DNA from: MB1-2 sp046566065
GTDB lineage: Bacteria > Actinomycetota > CADDZG01 > WHSQ01
Assembly: GCA_046566065.1 (NCBI GenBank)
Contig: JBKHXK010000006.1
Span: forward strand, 1-64,000
Length of the DNA: 64,000 nucleotides
Direction of reading: 5' to 3'
Shown here: in pieces, positions 29,246 to 36,939 of the stretch
Layout of the letters: each line of letters starts with the position of its first letter
How positions within the stretch are numbered: the first letter of the stretch is position 1
Made by a program: the position numbers and the translations under genes
The notes under the pieces: model-generated
Told to the model about the DNA's origin: nothing
The model's database searches: none
The model's input: only the letters and a program-made list of their open reading frames with translations

Positions 29246-30699
29246 GGAGTCTTCTCCTTCTCGGCGTCGGCTCCGAGATCGTCCAGCGTGGTCCGCTCGA
29301 CCTGGAAGTCGCTCGAGACGCCTCGGAACGTGACGTAGTCCACCGCTATCGGCAGCGCATCTCGCAGGTAGATCACCTGCGCCTCGTAGTCCTTGTCCGT
29401 CTCCAACGTCAGCGATTTCAGTCCGGTAGCTCCGGTGGTTCCCACCCGAAGTAGCAGCGTTCCGTCGACCTCCTCGATCGCCCGCTCGTGGGTGTGCCCT
29501 GCGAGCACTAGCGGCACCGCTCCGTAAGCCTCTGTCGCCAGCCTCTCGTCGTGGACGACGAGTATGTCGGGCCCCAGCTCGTCGACCAGCCCGGCGACGT
29601 CGGGCGCTTGCTCGAGCCGCCTCTCTTCTTTCTGGTCTTCCGTGACGTTGCTATCGGTCGTGAAAGTGGGGTCGTCCCAACCCACGATCTCCAGGCCCGC
29701 GATCTCTTCAAGCTGTTTCTCCATCAGGATCACGTTGTCGGCGGAGCCCAGGGTCCGGAGCAACCCGGGGGAGTCGTGGTTCCCGCGGACGTAAAGATAG
29801 GGCGCTTCGATCGCCGCGAGGCCTTCGACGAGCTGTCGGTCGATCGGCTCGGTGAGGCTCGAGAGCGAGCCGGTGTCGAGTGTGTTGGACCCGAGGTCTC
29901 CTGTGTCGATGACCAGATCTACATCGAAGGCTTCAGCGAGCTCCTGAGCGATCTCTACTCCGAGTGGGTTGGCATGGATGTCGCCGACATGCAGGATGGC
30001 GGTGGCATCGGCCCGGGGATCGGTATCGGGCCGCGCTACCAGAAGGAGCAGATCCGACAGACGCCCGGTCGCGGTCTCGTATCGGGAGCGCAGGTCGTCC
30101 AGCACGCTCGCTTTGTCTCGCAGGGTCTCGATCACGATCGGCGCTTTCGCGAGGGTCCCGGCGTAGCGGGGTTCCTCGAACGCATCCAGGTTGTAGGTGA
30201 CGCCGGAGACCGCCAGCAGAGCCGCCACGGTCAACCCGGCTGCCACCCCGCCCGCGGCGGCGTACCTCCACTCGCGGCCGAACAACAGGATGGCGGCGAT
30301 CGCTCCCAACGCGAGGCCGCCGAGCAGCAGCTGCGAGACGCTCCTTCGCACGACAGCGGACAGGTCTTCCTCCACCTGCGCCCGCAGGGTCTCGCGTCCG
30401 CCCACCGTGGTAGCGAGAGGGCCCAGCTCTTCGAAGTCGATCGCCCGGAAAGAGAGCTCGAAGCGCAAGGGGGCCGGGTGTGTCGAGGCCGAGATCGTTC
30501 CGAGCGGAGGTACCCGCAACACGGTCTCACCACGGCCCACTGAGCCGTGAACGGCGACGTTCGCCGGGCCGAGCGCATGCGAGATGGATGGGACGAGACC
30601 GAGGCCCGCCAGGGCGGCCAGGGTCCCCGCTACGGCCGCGAGAAGCAGGCGCATGCGCGAGGGCTTCGGCTTGTTCCCCTCGGTGAGCATGACCCTCAT
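29242..30699 (-). CDS. Membrane-anchored metallophosphoesterase
   Basis: 485 residues. N-terminal membrane helix, an extracytoplasmic segment of ~100 residues, two more helices around 125-175, then a calcineurin-like phosphoesterase domain. Metal motifs: LHVGDIHAN (D-x-H), IDTGDLG, RGNHDS, VVHDERL, LAGHTHE. The catalytic domain follows the third helix and a linker; its side of the membrane depends on topology I cannot settle. Substrate unknown. Convergent with uvrA, sharing a CTAG. Confidence 0.85.
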   Translation of the reverse strand: MRVMLTEGNKPKPSRMRLLLAAVAGTLAALAGLGLVPSISHALGPANVAVHGSVGRGETVLRVPPLGTISASTHPAPLRFELSFRAIDFEELGPLATTVGGRETLRAQVEEDLSAVVRRSVSQLLLGGLALGAIAAILLFGREWRYAAAGGVAAGLTVAALLAVSGVTYNLDAFEEPRYAGTLAKAPIVIETLRDKASVLDDLRSRYETATGRLSDLLLLVARPDTDPRADATAILHVGDIHANPLGVEIAQELAEAFDVDLVIDTGDLGSNTLDTGSLSSLTEPIDRQLVEGLAAIEAPYLYVRGNHDSPGLLRTLGSADNVILMEKQLEEIAGLEIVGWDDPTFTTDSNVTEDQKEERRLEQAPDVAGLVDELGPDILVVHDERLATEAYGAVPLVLAGHTHERAIEEVDGTLLLRVGTTGATGLKSLTLETDKDYEAQVIYLRDALPIAVDYVTFRGVSSDFQVERTTLDDLGADAEKEKTP

Positions 30700-30765
30700 T
30701 GTTCATCAGGCATGGGCAGTGACCGACATCTGCCACGTTCCTGCCTCGGTAGGATGCTCGTTCCC

Positions 30766-30840
30766 GGGCGGTTGGCTCAGCGGGAGAGCGCTGCCTTCAC
30801 ACGGCAGAGGTCACTGGTTCGATCCCAGTACCGCCCACCA
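30766..30840 (+). tRNA. tRNA-Val (CAC)
   Basis: 75 nt with encoded CCA. Acceptor stem GGGCGGT / ACCGCCC, D-arm GGCTCAGCGGGAGAGC, anticodon stem CTGCC / GGCAG around TTCACAC (anticodon CAC, reading GTG), T-arm CTGGTTCGATCCCAG. It stands alone between the divergent-side phosphoesterase and the YdhR-regulator module. Confidence 0.95.
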
Positions 30841-30912
30841 GGATCCTGCGTCGAGAGACTAAGTCCCGCCCTTCGTGTCCACCGACGCATGCCCCGGGCT
30901 TGTGGATACATC

Positions 30913-30941
30913 TCATCCAAATCTCATCTATCCGTCATCCA
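30913..30941. repeat. Three heptamer direct repeats at exact 11-bp spacing (putative OmpR/SARP-type operator)
   Basis: TCATCCA (30913-30919), TCATCTA (30924-30930) and TCATCCA (30935-30941), each separated by 4 bp. Direct repeats at one-helical-turn spacing are the usual binding sites of OmpR/PhoB- and SARP-type winged-helix regulators, and such a domain ends the protein encoded at 31348. A TAGCGT that may be the -10 lies at 30960-30965, so the last repeat would sit at the -35. Confidence 0.65.
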
Positions 30942-30972
30942 TGCCACACCTCGGCGTCCTAGCGTCGACCTA

Positions 30973-30991
30973 GGTGGTCAGGGTGACCACC
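30973..30991. promoter_or_regulatory. Perfect palindrome before the YdhR gene
   Basis: GGTGGTCA-GGG-TGACCACC: 8-bp arms with a 3-nt centre, ending 5 bases before the AAAGGAGG ribosome site. It could be a second operator downstream of the promoter or an RNA hairpin in the leader. Confidence 0.55.
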
Positions 30992-31005
30992 GAAAGGAGG
31001 CAGTC

Positions 31006-31323
31006 ATGCACATCCAGATCGTGAACTTCCAGCTCGATGGGGTGACGGAAGATGAGTACCGCGGGTTGTGTGACCAGCTCGCCCCGGCTTTCGCCGAGGT
31101 CCCGGGTCTCCTCTCGAAGGTGTGGCTGAGCGATCCCGACAACAACAGCTTCGGCGGCGTCTACACCTGGCGGGATCGCGGTGCGATGGACGAGTTCGCA
31201 GCGTCCGAACTGTTCAAGAACGTCGTGACGCACCCGAACCTCACCGGGATCACGTCGAAGGATTTCGCAGTACTTGAGGGTCCGACGTCGGTAACCCGTG
31301 GGGTCGCCGAGGCGGCAGCCTGA
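31006..31323 (+). CDS. YdhR-family putative monooxygenase (dimeric alpha/beta-barrel)
   Basis: 105 residues. Resembles E. coli YdhR: an N-terminal beta strand, EVPGLLSKVWLSDPDNNSFGGVYTW with the family's KVW...N..GG.Y pattern, and a following helix with conserved Ala. Family members share the ABM-type ferredoxin-like barrel; substrates are mostly unknown. ATG 31006 has an excellent AAAGGAGG site. It is preceded by the 11-bp direct repeats and the palindrome and followed 24 bp later by the STAND-ATPase regulator, so the two probably form one operon. Confidence 0.82.
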   Translation: MHIQIVNFQLDGVTEDEYRGLCDQLAPAFAEVPGLLSKVWLSDPDNNSFGGVYTWRDRGAMDEFAASELFKNVVTHPNLTGITSKDFAVLEGPTSVTRGVAEAAA

Positions 31324-31347
31324 CCGACCCCCTGGCCTCGGCTCCAC

Positions 31348-33336
31348 GTGCATGGTGAGATGGAGGTCATGGGCGGGCGCACGGTGCAGCGCGAAGAGGG
31401 GGCCGCCAGAGCGAGCTCTCTGGTCGGACGAGATGACGAGATCGCCGTCCTCGCTCGGATGCTCGACGAGGACGGCCCTCGCATCGTCTGGGTTCATGGT
31501 CTCGCAGGCATCGGCAAGTCGACGTTGCTTGACGCGTTCAGAGACGTGGCTCGAGGTCAGGGCACCACGGTCATCGCGCTCGACTGTCGATCGGTCGAAC
31601 CGACGGAAAACGGATTCCTGGGGGCGCTGTCTAGTGCCCTCGGCGCCGAAATGACCTCCGTTCCCGACTGTATGAAACGTTTGAGCAGGCTCGGAGATGT
31701 CGTGGTGCTGTCGTTCGACACCTACGAGGCGCTGCGATTGCTCGATCCGTGGATACGTGAGGCATTCGTTCCTGCCCTGCCGGACAACATGCGAATCATC
31801 CTGGCGGCGCGAGAAGCACCCTTGCCCGTGTGGTGGCGGAGACGAGGCTGGGAGGCGGTCTTCCGCACGCTTGAGCTTCCTCCGCTTGAGGAAGATGCGT
31901 CCCGTGCACTGCTGCGCTCGGTGGGCTTCTCCGAGGAGGAAGCGCGACAGATGAACTCCTTCACGCGCGGCCATCCCCTCGCGTTGCGCGTTGCAACGCT
32001 TGCCGCTGGTCGTGGAGGTGCGGACCTTGCGGGTTCCGCGATCGAACGGGTTATCGAGGAGCTAAGTCATCTTTATCTAGCGGACCTCGATAGGGACACA
32101 AGGGCGGCTGTAGGCGCTGCTGCGCTCGTTAGACGGACCACGGTTTCGGTAATGGGAGCGATGCTCCCCGACCGAGCACCTCATGATGTCATCGCGGCAC
32201 TGCGAGAGTTGCCGTTTGTCCGCTTCGGTCGCGATGGACTGACGGTGCACGACGCGATTCAGCAAGCCGTTGCCGCCCACCTGTTGGCCACGGATCCTGC
32301 CGCTCATCGTCAATACCGCAAGGCCGCATGGAAGCAACTGCGTACGGAGCTCGCCGAAGCGGCTCCCTCCGAGCTCTGGCGGTATACGGCGGACATGCTC
32401 TATCTGATCCAGAACCCGGTCGTGAGGGAAGCATTCTTCCCATCCGGCTCGGCGGAGTATTTCGCAGATCCGAGCCATCCGTCTGATGAACCCGAGATCT
32501 TCGACATCATCGATCTGCACGAGGGCCCGGCTTCTGCGAAACGCTTGAAGTCATGGTGGCGCCGCGCGCCGGGAACCTTCCGGGCGATCCGTAACGCGAG
32601 CGGCGATCTGTCTGGGTTTTACTGCCTCTTCGATCCTGCCGAGATGGGCCGGGATTGGCTCAGTGAAGACCCCGTGACCCGCTCGTGGTTGGATCATCTA
32701 AAGGAAGATCCGGTGCCCGTGTCGCAACGCGTCCTGTTCAATGTCCGCTGGTTGGGCCGCGACGACGGTGAAGGGCCGTCGCCTGTCCAGGCTGCATGTT
32801 GGCTCGACGTGAAGCGTGTCTACATGGAGATGCGGCCGAACTTGCGACGCCTCTACACCGAGGTCCGCGACATCGAGGCGTTCGCTCCCGTTGTGACGAA
32901 GCTTGGGTTTGCTCCGCTTCCCGACCACTCGGTCGAGATCGACGGCACCATGCACTACGCAGCTGTGTTGGACTTCGGTCCCGCGTCTGTTGATGGATGG
33001 CTGTCATGGCTCGCCGGTTCGGAGTTGGGAGTCCTAGATAGCGACGAGGTTGTGGACTTAGACGCCAGGGAACTAGTTGTCGATGGACAGCGCGTGAAAC
33101 TCACGCGTCTCGAGCTGGAAGTCTTTCGTTATCTTCAAGAAAGAGCGGGACGAGCAGTGAGCCGCGTTTCCCTGTTGCAGGACGTATGGGGATATGAGTA
33201 CGTCGGGGGAAGCAATGTCGTGGACGCGATAATGCTCAGCTTGCGCAAGAAGCTTGGTTCACACGCAACCATGATCGAAACGGTACGAGGTGTCGGCTAT
33301 CGGCTTCGCCAGGGCGACGCGAGCCGAGAAACATAG
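31348..33336 (+). CDS. STAND-type ATPase fused to a GNAT-like region and an OmpR-type DNA-binding domain
   Basis: 662-residue one-component regulator. Residues ~24-230: ATPase with Walker A GLAGIGKSTLL (51-61), Walker B around DVVVLSFD (117-124), sensor LAAREAP, and a GHPLALRVATL motif typical of STAND/NB-ARC. ~235-345: helical winged-helix-like part. ~380-560: segment with GNAT shape, ending in YTEVRDIEAFAPVVTKLGF and LDFGPASVDGWL. ~567-655: Trans_reg_C winged helix (LTRLELEVFRYLQ, SNVVDAIMLSLRKKLG, TVRGVGYRL). Likely an ATP-switched activator acting on the repeats at 30913-30941. Lower-GC codons than its neighbours suggest transfer. Start (GTG 31348, or ATG 31360/31369) is unsure. Confidence 0.8.
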   Translation: MHGEMEVMGGRTVQREEGAARASSLVGRDDEIAVLARMLDEDGPRIVWVHGLAGIGKSTLLDAFRDVARGQGTTVIALDCRSVEPTENGFLGALSSALGAEMTSVPDCMKRLSRLGDVVVLSFDTYEALRLLDPWIREAFVPALPDNMRIILAAREAPLPVWWRRRGWEAVFRTLELPPLEEDASRALLRSVGFSEEEARQMNSFTRGHPLALRVATLAAGRGGADLAGSAIERVIEELSHLYLADLDRDTRAAVGAAALVRRTTVSVMGAMLPDRAPHDVIAALRELPFVRFGRDGLTVHDAIQQAVAAHLLATDPAAHRQYRKAAWKQLRTELAEAAPSELWRYTADMLYLIQNPVVREAFFPSGSAEYFADPSHPSDEPEIFDIIDLHEGPASAKRLKSWWRRAPGTFRAIRNASGDLSGFYCLFDPAEMGRDWLSEDPVTRSWLDHLKEDPVPVSQRVLFNVRWLGRDDGEGPSPVQAACWLDVKRVYMEMRPNLRRLYTEVRDIEAFAPVVTKLGFAPLPDHSVEIDGTMHYAAVLDFGPASVDGWLSWLAGSELGVLDSDEVVDLDARELVVDGQRVKLTRLELEVFRYLQERAGRAVSRVSLLQDVWGYEYVGGSNVVDAIMLSLRKKLGSHATMIETVRGVGYRLRQGDASRET

Positions 33337-33531
33337 CGGCGATCGCTCTGAATCTCCGGAGTCCGACGTTCGTCGAGGTGCTCCTAGCGTTCACTTACCC
33401 GCGAATGATGGTTCACGGGGGCGTGGCTCAGTCCGTAGTGGTGTCCCTGTAGCTGCGACCGCCACTCAAGGCAAGCGGCCTAGGCACTATTGCTTATTGG
33501 GCGGTCAGCCTCCCTAGCCGAAAACCTGTGT
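33337..33531. other. Gap with a tRNA-5'-half-like fragment
   Basis: 195 bp after the regulator gene. Bases 33417-33432 (GGGGGCGTGGCTCAGT) look like the acceptor and D-arm start of a tRNA, but no anticodon stem, T-arm or 3' acceptor follows, so no working tRNA is present. No terminator or promoter stands out. Confidence 0.3.
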
Positions 33532-33744
33532 ATGGGAACCGATAGTGAGTTCGAGGTACGTGCGGCGCTTCGTCAGTGGCTGTTCGACCTCCACCGCAGT
33601 GGACGGGTGATCGGGAGCCAGATCCATCGAGAGGTCGAGCAGATAGCCGTCCTGGTCGTAGCGGCGGGAGGGTCCCTGCATGAGGCGTTCTCTGCGGCCC
33701 GCAGCATCCTGCCCGACCCGAAGACGTTGGGATCGGCCGCTTAG
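33532..33744 (+). CDS. Small hypothetical protein
   Basis: About 70 residues from ATG 33532 (an upstream TTG at 33490 is possible). Helical, containing WLFDLHRSGRVIGSQIHREVEQIAVLVVAAGGSLHEAFSAARSIL; no family recognised and no clear ribosome site. It follows the STAND regulator on the same strand but 195 bp away. Codon use is compatible with a real gene but the call is weak. Confidence 0.4.
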   Translation: MGTDSEFEVRAALRQWLFDLHRSGRVIGSQIHREVEQIAVLVVAAGGSLHEAFSAARSILPDPKTLGSAA

Positions 33745-33798
33745 CAACCGCTTCTGGCCGACAGAACCACGTGGGTCGGGGTGATTCGCGTGAGCTTC

Positions 33799-34272
33799 CT
33801 AGGGCTTTTGGCTTCGAGGCCGTGACTGCTCGCGGTCCAACTTGACGAACGAGAACTCTCCATCCGGCTCCAGGACGGCATAGTCGAGCTCGTTCAGGTC
33901 CCCGATCCCGTGCTCGCGAGCGGCGTCCAAGAGGTCGTCCAAGCCCATCCGATGGGTCCTCAGTACATCGAGTAGGGGCTCGCCTTCTCGGAAGACGAGG
34001 GCGGGGATCCCATGTGCGACCTTCTGCACCCCCGTCCAGCGGAACCCGGTGTAAGAGATCAGTAGAGACCAGAGCGCCATCGTGCCGAGAGCCAGCACTG
34101 CTCCGGTGATCGAGTAATCCTCCTGAGTGACCCCCTGCTGGATGAGGTCCCCCATCGCGACGAGGACGATCAGCTCGAACGGCGACATCTCAGCGAGCTC
34201 CCGGCGCCCGAGCGCCCTCGTCAGGAGAAGGATCAGGAAGTACAGAGCGGTCGCTCGGATGACCACGTCCAT
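33799..34272 (-). CDS. YetF/DUF421-family membrane protein
   Basis: 157 residues. Membrane helices at the N-terminus (ATALYFLILLLTRALGRRELAEMSPFELIVLVAMGDLIQQG is the family's hallmark region) and a small cytoplasmic alpha/beta domain (VQKVAHGIPALVFREGEPLLDVLRTHRMGLDDLLDAAREHG). Function of the family is unknown; Bacillus YetF/YrbG-like members are linked to stress and spore biology. ATG 34272 overlaps the stop of the upstream gene by one base (TGATG), so the pair is translationally coupled. Confidence 0.85.
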   Translation of the reverse strand: MDVVIRATALYFLILLLTRALGRRELAEMSPFELIVLVAMGDLIQQGVTQEDYSITGAVLALGTMALWSLLISYTGFRWTGVQKVAHGIPALVFREGEPLLDVLRTHRMGLDDLLDAAREHGIGDLNELDYAVLEPDGEFSFVKLDREQSRPRSQKP

Positions 34273-34790
34273 CAGGGCGCCAGCCTCGTGTCGAAGCTCA
34301 CGTCGGTGACGAAGGCCTTGTCGATCTCGAGCTCTACGGTCGCTGCCGTCCCGCGATGGACGGAGGGCTGCACGCGCCAGTCGACGTGGACGCGGAAGGT
34401 ATCCCCGGGAGGCGGATCGAACTCCCACACGACCTTGTCTCCTTCCATGTACTCAGTCGCGGGGGCCGGGTAGATGCCGTTCAGGTCGAACAAGGTGAAG
34501 TACTCCTGGGTGATCTTGAGCGTGATGGGGGAGTCGAACTGGGAGTCGCTGGTCACATAGATGTCCAGGGGGGAGGCGATGCCGGCTCGTGAAAGCTCGG
34601 CGTAGCGGACGTTCAGCTCGTAACCCATGGCCTCGGACGACACCTCTGCGTCCCGGAGCCCCACCAGTCCGAAGGCGGCTCCGATCACGGGGATGGCGAA
34701 CAGCGTGACGAGGGCCCGGCGTCCCCAGGCCATGCGCTGCCAGGAACGCAGAGGCAGCGGCTGGGGTCGGGTGGGATAGGACTGAGCCAA
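34272..34790 (-). CDS. Single-pass membrane protein of unknown function, coupled to the DUF421 gene
   Basis: 172 residues: cytoplasmic N-terminus, one hydrophobic helix (~26-46), then a beta-rich extracytoplasmic domain (LDIYVTSDSQFDSPITLKITQEYF, VWEFDPPPGDTFRVHVDWRVQPS). No family recognised. It precedes the DUF421 protein with a TGATG overlap, so the two probably act together at the membrane; the external domain might be the partner's extracellular part. Confidence 0.7.
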   Translation of the reverse strand: MAQSYPTRPQPLPLRSWQRMAWGRRALVTLFAIPVIGAAFGLVGLRDAEVSSEAMGYELNVRYAELSRAGIASPLDIYVTSDSQFDSPITLKITQEYFTLFDLNGIYPAPATEYMEGDKVVWEFDPPPGDTFRVHVDWRVQPSVHRGTAATVELEIDKAFVTDVSFDTRLAP

Positions 34791-35091
34791 GCTGCGTTCT
34801 CCGATCGCGTGCGCCTGCCCGCTTCCCTTCGGTGCGGATCGTCGAGCACATCATCGGACGTAACGGCGCTGGGGCCCGGGAAATCCAAGCAAGTGGTTCC
34901 GTAAGGCATCGACCCTGGGGTCCCCGTCCTGCGTTACGAGTGGGTCGGTGGTCGTGGGTCGCCGGGCCGCCGCTCTGAATAGACCGCTTGCCCTGCGGGC
35001 ATAGGTAGCGCAACGGGAGACATCGAGCAGCGGCGTCCACCCTCCGCAGGACGGCGGAACTATCCCAGGAACCCGGAAGCAGGAGGTCTCG
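34791..35091. other. 301-bp intergenic region between divergent membrane-protein genes
   Basis: Must hold both divergent promoters. I see a GACCC-TG-GGGTC palindrome near 34911-34922 and a distant inverted pair CCGTCCTGC / GCAGGACGG (near 34925 and 35045), but no consensus promoter or known riboswitch. The last bases give AGGAGG for the plus-strand gene. Confidence 0.4.
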
Positions 35092-35739
35092 ATGAGTGCT
35101 GGCGCGTGGATGATGCTTCTCGTTCTCACGATCACGGCCGGGATCACCGCATATCTGATCGGAACGATGATCCGAAGCATCCAGAACGAGAAGAAGACCA
35201 GGATGCGACTGTGGAAGAACTTCGGTCTGAGTCTCGGGTTCTGCCTTCTTTTCCTGATCAGTTGGGTCGCCCACGGCATCGCCGAGTGGCAGGTCTTCAC
35301 CGACGACCAGCGGGAGCACAACGAGCAGCCGGCGATCGGCGACTTCGTCGGTCGGTTCGCCCAGTCGACCCTGGAGAACTGGCAATCGGAGTTCCTGCAG
35401 CTCTTCTCCTTCACGGTCATGGCCTCCGTGCTGATCCACAAGGGCAGCGCCGAGTCCCGCGATAGCGACGATCAGATCCAGCAAGCGTTGAAGCGGATCG
35501 AAGACAAGCTCGGGACCGAGCCCACCCTGCGCGATGAGCCGCTTCGCAAGGAGAAGGATCTATCGGTCGTACCCGACAGCTTCGAGGGCTGGGTGCTGAA
35601 GGACGGAGCGTCCAGCGAGCCGAAGGGCTACTTCGACACGCAGGCGGAAGCTATCGAGGCCGGTCGTGAGCTGGCCAAGAAGATGAACGTCAAGCTCGTG
35701 ATCAGGGGCGAGGACGGAACCGTGCGGGAGGGCGGTTAG
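35092..35739 (+). CDS. DUF6766 membrane protein fused to a C-terminal DUF2188 domain
   Basis: 215 residues. The N-terminal ~130 residues match the DUF6766 pattern: a first helix, LWKNFGLSLGFCLLFLISW, AEWQVFTDDQREHNEQP, and the hallmark ENWQSEFLQLFSF...KGSAESRD. The last ~55 residues (GWVLKDGASSEPKGYFDTQAEAIEAGRELAKKMNVKLVI then RGEDGTVREG) match DUF2188, a small domain often found in stress-related proteins. ATG with AGGAGG. Function unknown. Convergent with the HD-GYP regulator, 2 bp apart. Confidence 0.75.
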   Translation: MSAGAWMMLLVLTITAGITAYLIGTMIRSIQNEKKTRMRLWKNFGLSLGFCLLFLISWVAHGIAEWQVFTDDQREHNEQPAIGDFVGRFAQSTLENWQSEFLQLFSFTVMASVLIHKGSAESRDSDDQIQQALKRIEDKLGTEPTLRDEPLRKEKDLSVVPDSFEGWVLKDGASSEPKGYFDTQAEAIEAGRELAKKMNVKLVIRGEDGTVREGG

Positions 35740-35741
35740 CC

Positions 35742-36809
35742 CTACACCACGAGATGGCGCTGGATGTCTTGCGTGTCGGTCAGGTCGATCGTGGCCTGCA
35801 CGGACAGGAAGGCGGCGACCACTTCGGGGTCGAACTGGCGACCGCTCTGGCTGCGGATCTCTTCGAGCGCTCGCTCGGGGGGCCACGCGTTCTTGTAGGG
35901 CCGGTCGTGGGTCAGGGCGTCGAAGACGTCGGCGATCGCCAGGATCCTGCCGGAGAGAGGGATCTCGTCACCGGAGAGCCGCAGGCCGTAGCCGGATCCA
36001 TCCCATCGTTCGTGGTGGGTGGCGGCGATGATCTCGGCGAGTTGAAGGGTGGGAGAGAGGCTCTCGGACAGCAGCTGGGCGCCGATCGAGGTGTGTCTCT
36101 TCATCACTTCGAACTCGGCTGGGGTGAGGGGGCCGGGCTTCAGCAGGATGCGGTCGGGGATGCCGATCTTGCCCACGTCGTGCAGGGGGGCGGCCCGCTC
36201 CAGAGATCGAGCGTCGTCCCCGTCCAGGCCCAGTGCTTCGGCCACGAGCGCACAGATCATCCCGACCCGCTTGGTGTGCTCTCCGGTCTGGTCGTCGCGG
36301 AACTCCGCCGCCATGGCGAGGCGCTCGAGGATCTCGATCTTGGCCGCTTCCACCTCTTGCGTACGCTCCGCCACCTTCTGCTCGAGGATCGCGTTCTGGT
36401 TGTGCAGCTGCCGATGCAGGTGGCGCATCTGCAGCAGGTTGCGGATCCGCAGTTCGACCTCGGTGCGATCGAAGGGCTTGGTCAGGAAGTCGTTCGCCCC
36501 GGTAGACAGGGCCCTCACCTTGGCCTCCGAGGAGATGTCCGCCGTGAGCATGAGCACGGGCAGGTAGGTCTCGGACTTCCGCTCGCGGATGGCGGCGATG
36601 ACATCGAGGCCGCTCATCCGGGGCATGTGGAGATCGAGCAGCACGAGATCGGGGTCGAAAGCCTGGCAGGTATCGACGGCCCGGGTGGGGTCGCTCAGCG
36701 TCACGATGTGGGTGAAGCCGATGTCGTCGAGGATCGACTCGAGCACCAGCAGGTTGGCCTCGGAGTCGTCGATGGCCAGGATCCGTGACTCGTTCAGCTG
36801 ATCGGGCAT
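35742..36809 (-). CDS. Response regulator with HD-GYP domain (c-di-GMP phosphodiesterase-like)
   Basis: 355 residues. Receiver domain (~9-125) with phospho-acceptor Asp59 in LVLLDLHMP and TKPF; coiled-coil linker (~135-160); HD-GYP domain (~163-340) with HDVGK at 210-214 and the signature HHERWDGSGYG (265-275), where the final Pro of GYP is Gly. HD-GYP enzymes degrade cyclic di-GMP; whether the GYG variant is active is unsure. Opposite in sense to a degenerate GGDEF protein 0.65 kb away, and near a histidine kinase, so a local signalling set is likely. Confidence 0.88.
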   Translation of the reverse strand: MPDQLNESRILAIDDSEANLLVLESILDDIGFTHIVTLSDPTRAVDTCQAFDPDLVLLDLHMPRMSGLDVIAAIRERKSETYLPVLMLTADISSEAKVRALSTGANDFLTKPFDRTEVELRIRNLLQMRHLHRQLHNQNAILEQKVAERTQEVEAAKIEILERLAMAAEFRDDQTGEHTKRVGMICALVAEALGLDGDDARSLERAAPLHDVGKIGIPDRILLKPGPLTPAEFEVMKRHTSIGAQLLSESLSPTLQLAEIIAATHHERWDGSGYGLRLSGDEIPLSGRILAIADVFDALTHDRPYKNAWPPERALEEIRSQSGRQFDPEVVAAFLSVQATIDLTDTQDIQRHLVV

Positions 36810-36939
36810 CAGACGCTCCTCGGTCTGGTCTATCGCTGCGTGGTCAGGTCCTTACCCTCCGCGACTGCCGAGAAACATACTCCTGTTAGTCACAACAGGC
36901 TAGAGCGAAGTGACTAGTAAGGGAAGGGGTAAGCCCCGG

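Noticed and set aside
33337..33531. Attachment-site copy of the tRNA-Val 3' end marking an integrated island
   Set aside because: No repeat of the T-arm or acceptor sequence is found downstream, and no integrase gene is present.
34791..35091. Riboswitch in the long divergent gap (c-di-GMP, cobalamin or ydaO class)
   Set aside because: Core conserved motifs of these classes are not seen; only minor palindromes.
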